The notes under the pieces were generated by a model. That model worked only from the letters and a program-made list of their open reading frames with translations, searched no databases and was not told where the DNA came from. From NCBI RefSeq assembly GCF_000230715.2, contig NC_019792.1, positions 1,550,001-1,614,000 of the forward strand: 64,000 bases of DNA, in the 5' to 3' direction. Positions 26,279 to 34,198 of this stretch are shown here, in pieces; the first letter of the stretch is position 1; every line of letters begins with the position of its first letter. The DNA is from Natronobacterium gregoryi SP2. Lineage in GTDB: Archaea; Halobacteriota; Halobacteria; Halobacteriales; Natrialbaceae. The translations under genes and the position numbers were made by a program.

Positions 26279-27829
26279 GAACTTCTGGACGGTGACGTCG
26301 AGGGTGTCGAGATCGACGATCGGTGCGTATCCCGAGTCGGGATCGATGTTGACGCTCTTCTGGAAGTCGGTCTGGGCCTGCCAACAGCCCGAGTTGATCG
26401 CAAGCACGTTGTGGTACTTCCCGAAGCCGAGTTTGTGGACGTGGCCGGTGTGGAAGACGTCGGGCACCTCGTCGATGACGAGGTAGTCCTCTTCTTCTGG
26501 TGCGAGACGGGTGTGTCCCCCGAACTGGGGGGCGATGTGACGTTTCTTCAGGAGCTGATACATCGCCTTGTGGGGGTCGTCGTAGCTGGCTTTCGCTTCG
26601 GGAAGTTCTGCGATGACTTCGTCGAGGGAGACGCCGTGATACATCAACACAGAAACGCCCTCGATGGTGACCGTCGAGGGATTGCTGACGATGCGGGGAT
26701 CGTGGGCCGACATGATACGTCGAAGCTCTTCGTCGAACCCGGGTTGCGGTTCGGCGAGTCGCACGGCATCGTGGTTGCCCGGAATCATGACGATCTCGAG
26801 ATCATCCGGGACCTGCTTCAGGCGCTCGTTGAAGGCCTCGTACTGCTCGTAGATGTCGACGATCTCGAGTTCTTCGTCCTGATCGGGGTAGACGCCGACG
26901 CCCTCGACCATGTCGCCCGCGATCAGCAGATACTCGACGTGCCGGGCCGCCTCGGTGTGAAGCCAGTCAGCAAAGCGATTCCAGGCGTCTGCCATGAACT
27001 CGTCGCTGCCGACGTGGACGTCGCTTATCAGTGCCGCCTGGACGTGTCGGTCGGCCGTCGATGGCTCGTAGGTGCGGGGCACGTCGGGGAAGTACATCGA
27101 GTCGACGAAACCGATTCCGGCGTCGTCCGAGAGCGTCCCCGCCATCGCCAGCGCCTCGTCACAGAGCAGTTCGTCGACGAGGTCGACGTACTCCCGATCT
27201 TTCATCACCAGCCACGGGAAAGTGCCGGTCGCGTCCTCGAGTTCGATCAGCCAGTGACCGCTGGCGGTCGACCGAACGTCGTTGACCAGTCCAACCATCG
27301 CGGCCTCGTTCCCGCCGGACATGTCCTGAATAGCCGTCGCCGGACGATGGTTGACTCGGCCGCGGAGCTTCGATCCCAGTCGGTCGAGACGGTCACGAAA
27401 CACCGCAACGAAGTCCTCGTACTCCCCTGTTCCGGTACTTTCGCCGGTCATATCGCCGGTAATCTCGAGGGATCGCTTCTGGGGGTCGACCGACCTGTCC
27501 GCCGACTCAGTATACCCCTCCGTTTCAACTGGAGGATTGGTACCCTGTCCGCCGGAAGACGGCGTCTCAGTTCCAGTTGAAACAGAGGAGTCGGTCGAGA
27601 GATCGGGCGGCTGAGCGACCGTGGGTGAAGAACTCCCGATGGCTGCCAGCGCAGCGTCGACGTGTTCTGCCCGCACGACGAGCGCGTCGTCCGGGACCTC
27701 TTCTAGCACTCGCTCGAGGAGTTCGTCTCGGTCGTCGGCAGCCGCGAGACGGGTCACTGCCTCCCGTTCCGCGTTGTAACCGCGACTCGTGAGTTCGCTG
27801 ACGATCCGAACTGGACCCTCGAGTGGCAC
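26273..27829 (-). CDS. polB: DNA polymerase D small subunit (DP1)
   Basis: The 518-residue protein is the exonuclease subunit of archaeal family D DNA polymerase. The C-terminal phosphoesterase domain has ALISDVHVGS, LLIAGDMVEGVG, VMIPGNHDAVR, LMYHGVSLDE and VFHTGHVHKLG, which carry the metal-binding Asp, Asn and His of Mre11-like 3'-5' nucleases. An OB-type domain precedes it, and an N-terminal helical region is joined by a low-complexity linker (TETPSSGGQGTNPPVETEG). That linker is encoded by two origin-box-like sequences. The gene belongs to the origin neighbourhood, as in other haloarchaea. Confidence 0.95.
   Translation of the reverse strand: MPLEGPVRIVSELTSRGYNAEREAVTRLAAADDRDELLERVLEEVPDDALVVRAEHVDAALAAIGSSSPTVAQPPDLSTDSSVSTGTETPSSGGQGTNPPVETEGYTESADRSVDPQKRSLEITGDMTGESTGTGEYEDFVAVFRDRLDRLGSKLRGRVNHRPATAIQDMSGGNEAAMVGLVNDVRSTASGHWLIELEDATGTFPWLVMKDREYVDLVDELLCDEALAMAGTLSDDAGIGFVDSMYFPDVPRTYEPSTADRHVQAALISDVHVGSDEFMADAWNRFADWLHTEAARHVEYLLIAGDMVEGVGVYPDQDEELEIVDIYEQYEAFNERLKQVPDDLEIVMIPGNHDAVRLAEPQPGFDEELRRIMSAHDPRIVSNPSTVTIEGVSVLMYHGVSLDEVIAELPEAKASYDDPHKAMYQLLKKRHIAPQFGGHTRLAPEEEDYLVIDEVPDVFHTGHVHKLGFGKYHNVLAINSGCWQAQTDFQKSVNIDPDSGYAPIVDLDTLDVTVQKFS
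27514..27589. promoter_or_regulatory. Inverted pair of ORB-like boxes inside polB
   Basis: On the minus strand, TCCAGTTGAAACGGAGGGGT (27514-27533); on the plus strand, GTTCCAGTTGAAACAGAGGA (27570-27589). Both match the origin-recognition-box pattern at oriC (31427-31757) closely and face away from each other. They lie within the coding sequence of the DP1 linker, 3.8 kb from oriC. Confidence 0.6.
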
Positions 27830-27955
27830 ACAACTCGTATTTGTGACCGGGGAAAAAAGGATAGCGAATCGATAGCGAACCGCCGACCAGTAGCAGCCTC
27901 GTCACGAGCAAAACGAGCAGAAGGTTGATTGCCACCCCCAGCAAAAAGCCGGACA

Positions 27956-28849
27956 ATGAGCGGTCCCGACGCTGGTGATTCCGACGGGTACGACGACCAG
28001 GACCGCGACAGTACCGCGTCGTCGTCGGATACCAGTGAGCCGGACGAGAGACGAATCGCCGAACGCGAGTCGACGGACAACAGCCAGGACGTGACGATCG
28101 AAAACGACGGACTCGTTCGCTGGTTTCTCGAGACTGACGACGAACCGATCGTCCTCGTCAGAGATATCGTCACGAGTGTCGCGATCGTCGCCGCCATCGC
28201 CTTGTTGCTGTTCGCGATCAGTGGGGTATGGCCTCCACTCGTCGCCGTCGAGAGTGGCAGCATGGAACCGAGCATGGAGCGTGGTGACATGATCGTGGTC
28301 GTCGACGAAGAGCGGTTCGCCGGTGACGACCCCGTCGAGGGAACCGGCGTCGTCACCGTCGAGAACGGACAGGACGGCGGTCACGAGACGTTCGGCGAAC
28401 CAGGTGACGTCGTTGTCTTCAGACCCGACGGGAGCGAGTTACAGACGCCCGTGATACACCGGGCACACTTCTGGGTCGAAGAAGACGAAAACTGGGTCGA
28501 TACCAAAGCAAAAGAAGAGTACGTCGGCGGTGCGAGCTGTGACGACCTCCGAACCTGTCCCGCGAACCACGACGGGTTCGTGACGAAAGGCGACGCGAAC
28601 AGTGGCTACGATCAGTACCAGGGTGGCGCCACGACGGACGTGGTCAAACCCGAGTGGGTCACTGGAAAAGCGACGCTCCGAATCCCGTGGCTCGGACACA
28701 TCCGGCTACTCGTCGACGAGTTGCTTGCGAGCATCCTCGTTCCGTCCGCGACCATCGGTGCCACCGGAGCGACGGGAGCCGCGATTGCAGGCGCGGATAT
28801 CGTGCGGACCTCGAGGATATCGGACTCATCTCCGAACGAACACTCGTGA
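27956..28849 (+). CDS. sec11: Archaeal signal peptidase I (Sec11 type), second copy
   Basis: The 297-residue protein has a long acidic N-terminal tail of about 70 residues, a transmembrane helix (SVAIVAAIALLLFAISGV), ESGSMEPSMERGD with the catalytic serine, VIHRAHFW with the histidine, and GDANSGYDQ. It is closely similar to the copy at 3936-4628 but longer at both ends, with C-terminal hydrophobic segments. It stands between the PolD small subunit and Orc1, an order known from other haloarchaeal origins. Confidence 0.92.
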   Translation: MSGPDAGDSDGYDDQDRDSTASSSDTSEPDERRIAERESTDNSQDVTIENDGLVRWFLETDDEPIVLVRDIVTSVAIVAAIALLLFAISGVWPPLVAVESGSMEPSMERGDMIVVVDEERFAGDDPVEGTGVVTVENGQDGGHETFGEPGDVVVFRPDGSELQTPVIHRAHFWVEEDENWVDTKAKEEYVGGASCDDLRTCPANHDGFVTKGDANSGYDQYQGGATTDVVKPEWVTGKATLRIPWLGHIRLLVDELLASILVPSATIGATGATGAAIAGADIVRTSRISDSSPNEHS

Positions 28850-29044
28850 CTACTCCGCCTACGAACGACGGGTCGGACGCAGTCAGCAGTCAGCGACGTT
28901 GCGTTTCCGGGCGTGACCTCGAAGGGGAGAGCAAACGTTCGTCGAAACGACTTCACTCGCCCGAGCGGCGCAGATGTCGATCTCTTCTTCGAAGAGACAC
29001 CAGGAGAGACCGATAAAGCCGATATCTGTAGTCAAAGCGGTGCC

Positions 29045-29260
29045 ATGCGTTGGTGTACGGACAGGTCGTCATCCTCGTACGTCGTCGGTGGAGTCGGCGC
29101 CGTGGCAGTGATCAGCGTTCCCGTAGATGTCGGACTGCTCCTACTCGCTCGCGAGATTCGAACGAATCGAACCGATAGAACGAGCCGCGAATGGAGGCCA
29201 TCAGTTCTCGAACCGCGCCTGGACGAACGGCTGAACGTCGTCGATGTCGGAGAGACGTGA
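29045..29260 (+). CDS. Doubtful small membrane ORF
   Basis: The frame from ATG 29045 gives 71 residues with one hydrophobic helix (VGGVGAVAVISVPVDVGLLLLA) followed by an Arg-rich tail. Its last 60 bases run antisense into the 3' end of orc1, and no family is recognised. It may be chance; otherwise the 28850-29200 spacer holds nothing visible. Confidence 0.2.
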   Translation: MRWCTDRSSSSYVVGGVGAVAVISVPVDVGLLLLAREIRTNRTDRTSREWRPSVLEPRLDERLNVVDVGET

Positions 29261-30934
29261 ATCCGAGAGGAGCACGGCCTCCGTCTCCTCGAGCGGGACC
29301 GAAAGGCTGATTTCTTTTGTCCGTCCGTATCGGCCCTTGGAGACGACGACGGCGTTGACGATTCCCAGCATGTCGAGTTCGCTGATGAGATCCGTCACAC
29401 GGCGCTGGGTGAGCACGTCGGCGTCGATCTCTTCACAGAGACGCTTGTAGATGTTGAACACTTCGCCGGTGTTGATGCTGTGAACACCGTTTTTCTCGAG
29501 CAGGATGATCGCAAACAGGACGAGTTTACTCTGGGTGGGGAGGGTTCGGACGACTTCGACGACCCGATCGAGTTCGATCTTGTCCTGAGCCTGCCGGACG
29601 TGGTCTTCGACGATTGTCTCTGCCTGGGAGCGCTCGGCGAGTTCGCCCGCTGTCCGGAGCAAATCGAGCGCGCGGCGTGCGTCGCCGTGTTCCTGTGCCG
29701 CGAAGGCAGCACAGAGCGGAATCACGTCGTCAGAGAGCGCACTACCCTTGAAAGCGACGTCCGAGCGATGCTCGAGGATGTCCCGGAGCTGATTCGCGTC
29801 GTAGGGTGGGAAGACGATCTCTTCCTCCCCGAGCGAGGACTTGACGCGGGGATCGAGGAAGTCGGTGAACTTCAGGTCGTTCGAGATGCCGATGATCGAC
29901 ACCCGCGAGTTCTCGAGTTCAGAGTTCATCCGCGAGAGGTTATACAGCGTGTCGTCGCCACTTTTCTCGACGAGTTTGTCAATCTCGTCTAACATGATGA
30001 CGACGACCCGCTCGTCGTAGTCGACTGCATCGAAGAAGACGCTGTAGACCCGATCGGTCGGCCAGCCAGTCATCGGAACCTCGTCGAACGACTCCTTGTC
30101 TTTCTCGAGCGTCTCGATTCGCTCTTGGACCGCTTGCCGGGAGTCGAACGGAGTCGACTCGAGCGGGTGGTCAGGTGGGAGCCGTGCGTCGGCCCGACTC
30201 TCGAGGTCGTGGTCGGACGCGGACGCGGGCTCGTCGTCATCCGAAAACGCACCGAGCGACCCCTTCGTTTCACCTGTATAATCGCCTGCCGTAGCTGTGG
30301 TATCGTCTTCAGTAGAAACAGAGGGGGAATCGTCCGTCGACGTGGATTCGACGTCCGCTGGTTCGAAGAGATCTCCCCCCGTTCCAGCCCCAGGCGCGTC
30401 GGGAGACGAATCGTCGTACTCCGCGAGGTCGTCGAGCAGGTCTTCCAGGGAGTCGATCCGTTCGTCGATCCGGGCCTGGTTTTTCTCGATAAATTTGTTC
30501 GCTAGCTGTGCGAGGACACGGTACTGCGTATCGGTTACCTCACAGTTGATGTACTCGACGTCACAGGGGACGCTGTACTTCTGGGAAGTGCTCTCGAGTT
30601 CCTTGCTGACGAACTTCGCGCTGGCGGTCTTTCCAGTTCCGGTCTTCCCGTAGATAAGAATGTTCGAGGGGGTTTCACCGCGGAGTGCGGCGACGAGAAT
30701 CGTCGCCATCTTGTTTATCTGGTCGTTTCGGTGCGGTAGCTCGTGTGGCGTATAGGACGGGCGCAGGACTTCCTTGTTCTCGAAGATGGGCTCACCGCTG
30801 AGCAGGTCGTCGAACAGTCCTTGTTTTGGCTCGTCGTCGCCGAGGTCGGTCCCCTCGAGGTCAGTCGAGAACCCGTCGATTCCGTCGACGCCGACCTCGT
30901 TCGAGTCGGCCGCTTCCATATCTTCGTCTGACAT
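29201..30934 (-). CDS. orc1: Orc1/Cdc6 replication initiator
   Basis: The 577-residue AAA+ protein recognises origin boxes and loads the replicative helicase. Motifs are Walker A YGKTGTGKT (residues 95-103), an acidic low-complexity insert of about 100 residues (SPDAPGAGTGG...ASDHDLESR), Walker B VVIMLDEIDKL, sensor-1 IGISNDL, and a C-terminal winged helix (TQRRVTDLISELDMLGIVNAVVVSKGRYGR). The ATG at 30934 is used because longer in-frame starts add no conserved sequence. It directs away from the adjacent oriC, and an ORB-like box overlaps its start region. Confidence 0.96.
   Translation of the reverse strand: MSDEDMEAADSNEVGVDGIDGFSTDLEGTDLGDDEPKQGLFDDLLSGEPIFENKEVLRPSYTPHELPHRNDQINKMATILVAALRGETPSNILIYGKTGTGKTASAKFVSKELESTSQKYSVPCDVEYINCEVTDTQYRVLAQLANKFIEKNQARIDERIDSLEDLLDDLAEYDDSSPDAPGAGTGGDLFEPADVESTSTDDSPSVSTEDDTTATAGDYTGETKGSLGAFSDDDEPASASDHDLESRADARLPPDHPLESTPFDSRQAVQERIETLEKDKESFDEVPMTGWPTDRVYSVFFDAVDYDERVVVIMLDEIDKLVEKSGDDTLYNLSRMNSELENSRVSIIGISNDLKFTDFLDPRVKSSLGEEEIVFPPYDANQLRDILEHRSDVAFKGSALSDDVIPLCAAFAAQEHGDARRALDLLRTAGELAERSQAETIVEDHVRQAQDKIELDRVVEVVRTLPTQSKLVLFAIILLEKNGVHSINTGEVFNIYKRLCEEIDADVLTQRRVTDLISELDMLGIVNAVVVSKGRYGRTKEISLSVPLEETEAVLLSDSRLSDIDDVQPFVQARFEN
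30309..30329 (+). promoter_or_regulatory. ORB-like box inside orc1 coding sequence
   Basis: TTCAGTAGAAACAGAGGGGG is close to the oriC boxes (TCCAGTTGAAACAGAGGGGT). It lies in the part of orc1 that encodes the low-complexity acidic insert (SVSTEDD), where coding constraint is weak. Confidence 0.45.
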
Positions 30935-30946
30935 TCGTCGTTCTAG

Positions 30947-30968
30947 CACCCCCTCGTTTCGGGTGGAA
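30947..30968 (-). promoter_or_regulatory. ORB-like box upstream of orc1 start
   Basis: The minus strand reads TTCCACCCGAAACGAGGGGG, sharing the TTCCA, GAAACG and G-run elements of the oriC boxes. It lies 13 bases before the orc1 ATG, in the expected promoter or 5' region, so Orc1 could repress its own gene here. Confidence 0.5.
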
Positions 30969-31426
30969 TCTGGCCCGGAATTAGGAATACTGCGGTGTAG
31001 ACGTTCTATTACAGCATATTTACGCAGTCGACAGTCTAACCCGGGTCCAGTTGATGCAAACGAAACAGAGGAACACGACGGTATTAAATTCTTCCCTTCG
31101 TTCATCACTGTTTTACCAGGTGCTGTATCACAGCATCGTGACGGCGTCCGGTGGTCGTCTCGAAAAACGGCAGTGCACAGCCAGGGACGGGTCCGTTTTG
31201 GATCGATTCGAGCAGGGAAGACGGTGTCGATCGGGCCATGATTTCGCGTCGACAGAGCGCGGAGTCACTTCGCGGGTGAATCCAAAGAGGGACTGGCGAG
31301 AACGAAGGGGGTAGGAGCGGTCGGCTTGTTGGCGGGCCCCAGAGGGAGTGAGTGGTGTTGGCACGACTTTAGTGTGAGTGTATTACCGTGAGAGCATATT
31401 ACCGTGACTGCCGGGAAGCCCCCCAC

Positions 31427-31446
31427 CCCTTCGTTTCAAGTGGAAC
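31427..31446 (-). promoter_or_regulatory. Origin recognition box (left)
   Basis: The minus strand reads TTCCACTTGAAACGAAGGGG, with a further G-rich extension (TGGGG) outward. Bound by Orc1/Cdc6 in related origins. Confidence 0.8.
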
Positions 31447-31470
31447 TGTCCAACGGAGGGGTGGGGGGTG

Positions 31471-31625
31471 AGTCCCTCTTTCTAGAGGCGAATTTTTATT
31501 ATACTGGGGGGAAAACAGTAACCGTAGCACTAGCAAATCCAATTATTTACTAGAGAAGTATTCTTTAGTTGCTAGATCGAACTAGATTAGCGTCTTTTAG
31601 CGTATCGAATTACTAGACTCTCGCT
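31471..31625. other. AT-rich putative duplex unwinding element
   Basis: Runs such as GAATTTTTATTATACT and CCAATTATTTACTAG make this the most AT-rich stretch of the origin. It also carries six CTAG tetranucleotides (31482, 31530, 31550, 31572, 31582, 31613), an unusual density. Confidence 0.7.
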
Positions 31626-31729
31626 TTCTTCGAATTCAGCCGTCTCGCACTCGTCTCTCTCCACTCGAGTGGAAACTGAGGGGGAGATCCCTCACTCGGA
31701 CCGTTCTCCATGGGTGGGGGATCGTTCGT

Positions 31730-31757
31730 CTCCAGTTGAAACAGAGGGGTGGGGGGT
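31730..31757 (+). promoter_or_regulatory. Origin recognition box (right)
   Basis: TCCAGTTGAAACAGAGGGGT is followed by a G run, the longest ORB match in the window. A second, weaker box precedes it at 31663-31686. Confidence 0.8.
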
Positions 31758-31862
31758 CTTGTCGATGCGAGGTAATTGCTACCCTGTCGAATGGGAGTTT
31801 GTATCACAATATCGCAACACGCTATCGGGGCTGGTCGGCAACATACGATCGGGGACCGGTCG

Positions 31863-31885
31863 GGGTGACGGACTCTCCGTCACCC
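31863..31885. terminator. Perfect hairpin between oriC and oapA
   Basis: GGGTGACGGA and TCCGTCACCC form a 10-bp stem with a 3-base CTC loop, followed by TAATTAATACGG. It may be a terminator of transcription toward the origin or a structured leader element of the oap genes; the sequence does not decide. Confidence 0.4.
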
Positions 31886-32007
31886 TAATTAATACGGTAT
31901 CTGGTAACTCCTCTCTTCAGGTTAGTTAACACGTCTGACGTAGGCTTAAGTGAGTTCAGTAAGTAGTTGGTTCAGATGCACCCCGCGGTGCTGGAGGGCC
32001 CCTAAGG

Positions 32008-32646
32008 ATGGGACTGTTCACAGAACTCAAAGATAGTATCTCTCGCGCTAGGGACCGCCTGTTCTCCGAACAGGAGCCAAAACGTATCGGTATCTACGGT
32101 CCGCCCAACGCCGGGAAGACGACGCTTGCGAATCGTATCGCACGGGACTGGACCGGTGACGCAGTTGGCACGGAGAGTCACATTCCACACGAAACGCGCC
32201 GTGCCCGCAGGAAAGAGAACGTCGAGATCGAACGCGACGGGAAGTCGGTGACGATCGATATCGTCGACACGCCGGGCGTGACGACGAAAGTCGATTACGA
32301 GGAGTTCACCGATGAGATGGACGAGGAAGACGCTATCCGCCGCTCTCGTGAGGCGACCGAAGGCGTCGCCGAAGCGATGCACTGGCTGCGTGAAGACGTC
32401 GACGGCGTCGTCTACGTCCTAGACAGTGCTGAAGATCCGATCACGCAAGCCAACACGATGCTGATCGGCATCATCGAATCCCGCGACCTTCCCGTGCTCA
32501 TCTTTGCGAACAAGATCGACCTCGAGGAAGCGAGCGTCAAACGGATCGAGGACGCCTTCCCACAGCACAAGACGGTGCCGCTGTCGGCCAAGGAAGGCGA
32601 CAACATGGACGAAGTCTACGACAACATCGCGGACTACTTCGGGTGA
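32008..32646 (+). CDS. oapA: Era-like GTP-binding protein, origin-associated OapA
   Basis: The 212-residue GTPase has G1 YGPPNAGKTTLANRI (about residues 29-43), switch region HETRRARRKENVE, G3 VDTPGVTT, and G4 ANKIDLEE. It is the first of three co-directional genes (oapA-oapB-oapC) found next to oriC1 in many haloarchaea. Its role near the origin is unproven; a ribosome- or cell-cycle-linked switch is possible. The gene overlaps the possible GTG start of oapB. Confidence 0.9.
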   Translation: MGLFTELKDSISRARDRLFSEQEPKRIGIYGPPNAGKTTLANRIARDWTGDAVGTESHIPHETRRARRKENVEIERDGKSVTIDIVDTPGVTTKVDYEEFTDEMDEEDAIRRSREATEGVAEAMHWLREDVDGVVYVLDSAEDPITQANTMLIGIIESRDLPVLIFANKIDLEEASVKRIEDAFPQHKTVPLSAKEGDNMDEVYDNIADYFG

Positions 32647-32651
32647 TACCG

Positions 32652-33053
32652 ATGCCAAAAGCAACAAACGCAGACGACCAGGATGGACCGGACGGCGTCC
32701 AGATCGACCTCATCAGCAGCGAACGAATGGACGGCATGGCATCTATGGAGAAGATCCGGATGATCCTGGACGGCGTCCACGAGGGCAACATCGTCATCTT
32801 AGAAGAGGGATTGACTCCCGACGAGGAGAGTCAACTCATCGAGGTGACGATGGCCGAGATCAGCCCCGACGAGTTCAACGGGATCGAAATCGAGACCTAT
32901 CCGAAACCGGGTGGCGGTGACTCGTCACTGCTCGGCCGAATCATGGGCTCGGAGCAAGCAGACGCGAAATTGACGGTTATCGGTCCGGCAAACAGGATCG
33001 AAACGTTACACAAAGACGAAACGCTGATCAGCGCGCTCGTGTCCCACAACTAA
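32652..33053 (+). CDS. oapB: OapB/ArvB family protein (DUF2073)
   Basis: The 133-residue protein starts MPKATNADDQDGPDGVQIDL and continues with the conserved segment IRMILDGVHEGNIVILEEGL and the C-terminal LTVIGPANRIETLHKDETLISALV. Function is unknown. A GTG at 32643 overlapping the oapA stop would add three residues; the ATG at 32652 is chosen. Its TAATG junction with oapC (33051-33055) shows translational coupling. Confidence 0.9.
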   Translation: MPKATNADDQDGPDGVQIDLISSERMDGMASMEKIRMILDGVHEGNIVILEEGLTPDEESQLIEVTMAEISPDEFNGIEIETYPKPGGGDSSLLGRIMGSEQADAKLTVIGPANRIETLHKDETLISALVSHN

Positions 33054-34006
33054 TGCCACACGAATGTACGAACTGCGGCCGTGCGTTCCCGGATGGCTCC
33101 AAAGAGATGCTCTCGGGCTGTCCCGACTGTGGCGGGAACAAGTTCCAGTTCGTGCCATCCGGAACGCTTGCGGGGTCCGGTTCCGGTTCCGGTTCCGGTG
33201 TCGGGTCGGAGCCCGATCAGACGACGGGAGCGACCTCACCCACCGGTCCCGGTTCGACGCCAGAGCCAGAGTTGAGTCCTGGCTCGGAGCCGGCCGCAGC
33301 CAACTCGCAGTCGCCCGACTCCGACCGAGCGGGGACGGGTGCTGACTGTACGCCGCCCGAATCGAAGGCCTCGTCCGGAGCCGAATCGGATTCGAACTCC
33401 GACAGCATCCGGACGAAAGCTACCGACACCGTTCGCGAGTGGGTGTCGTCGAACGACGACCAGGACGCGACGACCGACGAGTTCGGTGAGTGGCCTGACT
33501 CCGCCCGACCACCTGCGGATCGCACTCCACCGGAACCGGACTGGGATACGTCTCCGTCCGAAGGCAGTCCCGCGGACTCGAGTTCGTCACCACAGTCGAG
33601 CCCGACGCCGTCTCGGTCTGATCCTCGAGATGGAACGAGGCGGGTTGCAGACAGCGAAAATTCCGCACAGGCAGACGCCCGAAGCGAGGTGGTCCGGCGC
33701 GACGACCTTCCGTCAGATGCCGCTACGGACACCCCTACGCGAGACGATCCGGATGTCACAGATCCGGCGGGTGAGCCGCCGTCTCACGGCCGGGTCGTTA
33801 GCGAGCCTTCGGAAACGGAGCTGTCGATGGAGCAACTTCGCGCGGAACTCAACGAGCAGTTCGAGAGTATCAAAATCCTGCAACCGGGCCAGTACGAACT
33901 CAATCTCATGGAGCTGTATGATCGTGAGGAGTACATAATTTCCTTGCAGGACGACGGCCGCTACGTCATTGACGTTCCGGATTCCTGGCGTGAGTCCGGG
34001 GAGTGA
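33053..34006 (+). CDS. oapC: OapC/ArvC family zinc-ribbon protein
   Basis: The 317-residue protein opens with a zinc ribbon (HECTNCGRAF...LSGCPDCGGNKF), then a long Gly/Ser/Pro/Asp-rich linker of about 200 residues beginning with a GSGSGSG run encoded by repeated GGTTCC units. It closes with a conserved C-terminal domain (MEQLRAELNEQFESIKIL...YELNLMELYDREEYIISLQDDGRY). It completes the oap trio. The linker is disordered and probably length-variable between species. Biochemical role unknown. Confidence 0.88.
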   Translation: MPHECTNCGRAFPDGSKEMLSGCPDCGGNKFQFVPSGTLAGSGSGSGSGVGSEPDQTTGATSPTGPGSTPEPELSPGSEPAAANSQSPDSDRAGTGADCTPPESKASSGAESDSNSDSIRTKATDTVREWVSSNDDQDATTDEFGEWPDSARPPADRTPPEPDWDTSPSEGSPADSSSSPQSSPTPSRSDPRDGTRRVADSENSAQADARSEVVRRDDLPSDAATDTPTRDDPDVTDPAGEPPSHGRVVSEPSETELSMEQLRAELNEQFESIKILQPGQYELNLMELYDREEYIISLQDDGRYVIDVPDSWRESGE

Positions 34007-34108
34007 TCGAGCGGCGTCGAACTCTTTTGATCGTCCCAACGACATAGACAGGTGGCGATGCAGCCGGAGACAGATGGATTTAAGCGACGCGCGTGATATC
34101 CTCTGCCT

Positions 34109-34198
34109 ATGAGCACTGCAACCAAGATCGTCCTCGGCACGGTCGCTGCATCGGCGCTGTTGTCAGTCTTGCTAATCGCCCAGACCGCACTCGCCTGA
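34109..34198 (+). CDS. 29-residue single-helix membrane peptide
   Basis: From ATG 34109 the frame reads MSTATKIVLGTVAASALL and on to QTALA, one hydrophobic helix and nothing more. A TATA-like ATTTAA at 34078-34083 puts the transcript start about at the ATG, so it is probably leaderless. Its TGA overlaps the ATG of the next gene (TGATG equivalent at 34196-34200), a sign of coupled translation. Function unknown. Confidence 0.6.
   Translation: MSTATKIVLGTVAASALLSVLLIAQTALA

Larger units (their letters stand above)
31380..31760. other. Predicted chromosomal origin oriC
   Basis: Next to orc1 stands an AT-rich segment (31471-31625) between origin-recognition boxes of opposite orientation. The left box is on the minus strand at 31427-31446 (TTCCACTTGAAACGAAGGGG), followed by a degenerate plus-strand half (AACGGAGGGGTGGGG, 31452-31466). 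The right boxes are on the plus strand at 31663-31686 (ACTCGAGTGGAAACTGAGGG) and 31730-31757 (TCCAGTTGAAACAGAGGGGT plus a G run). Two copies of ATTACCGTGA lie just left (31382-31391, 31399-31408). This is the layout of haloarchaeal oriC1. Confidence 0.9.

Noticed and set aside
30935-31108. Longer orc1 start at 31108
   Set aside because: The extension has no conserved sequence and would absorb the ORB-like promoter region; ATG 30934 gives the family N-terminus.
31887-31901. AATACGGTATCTGGTAAC as a family 1 repeat arm
   Set aside because: Only the first seven bases match, and no right arm is found 80 bases away.
31669-31929. 86-codon ORF across the origin
   Set aside because: It translates the ORBs and hairpin; no protein character, so treated as non-coding origin DNA.
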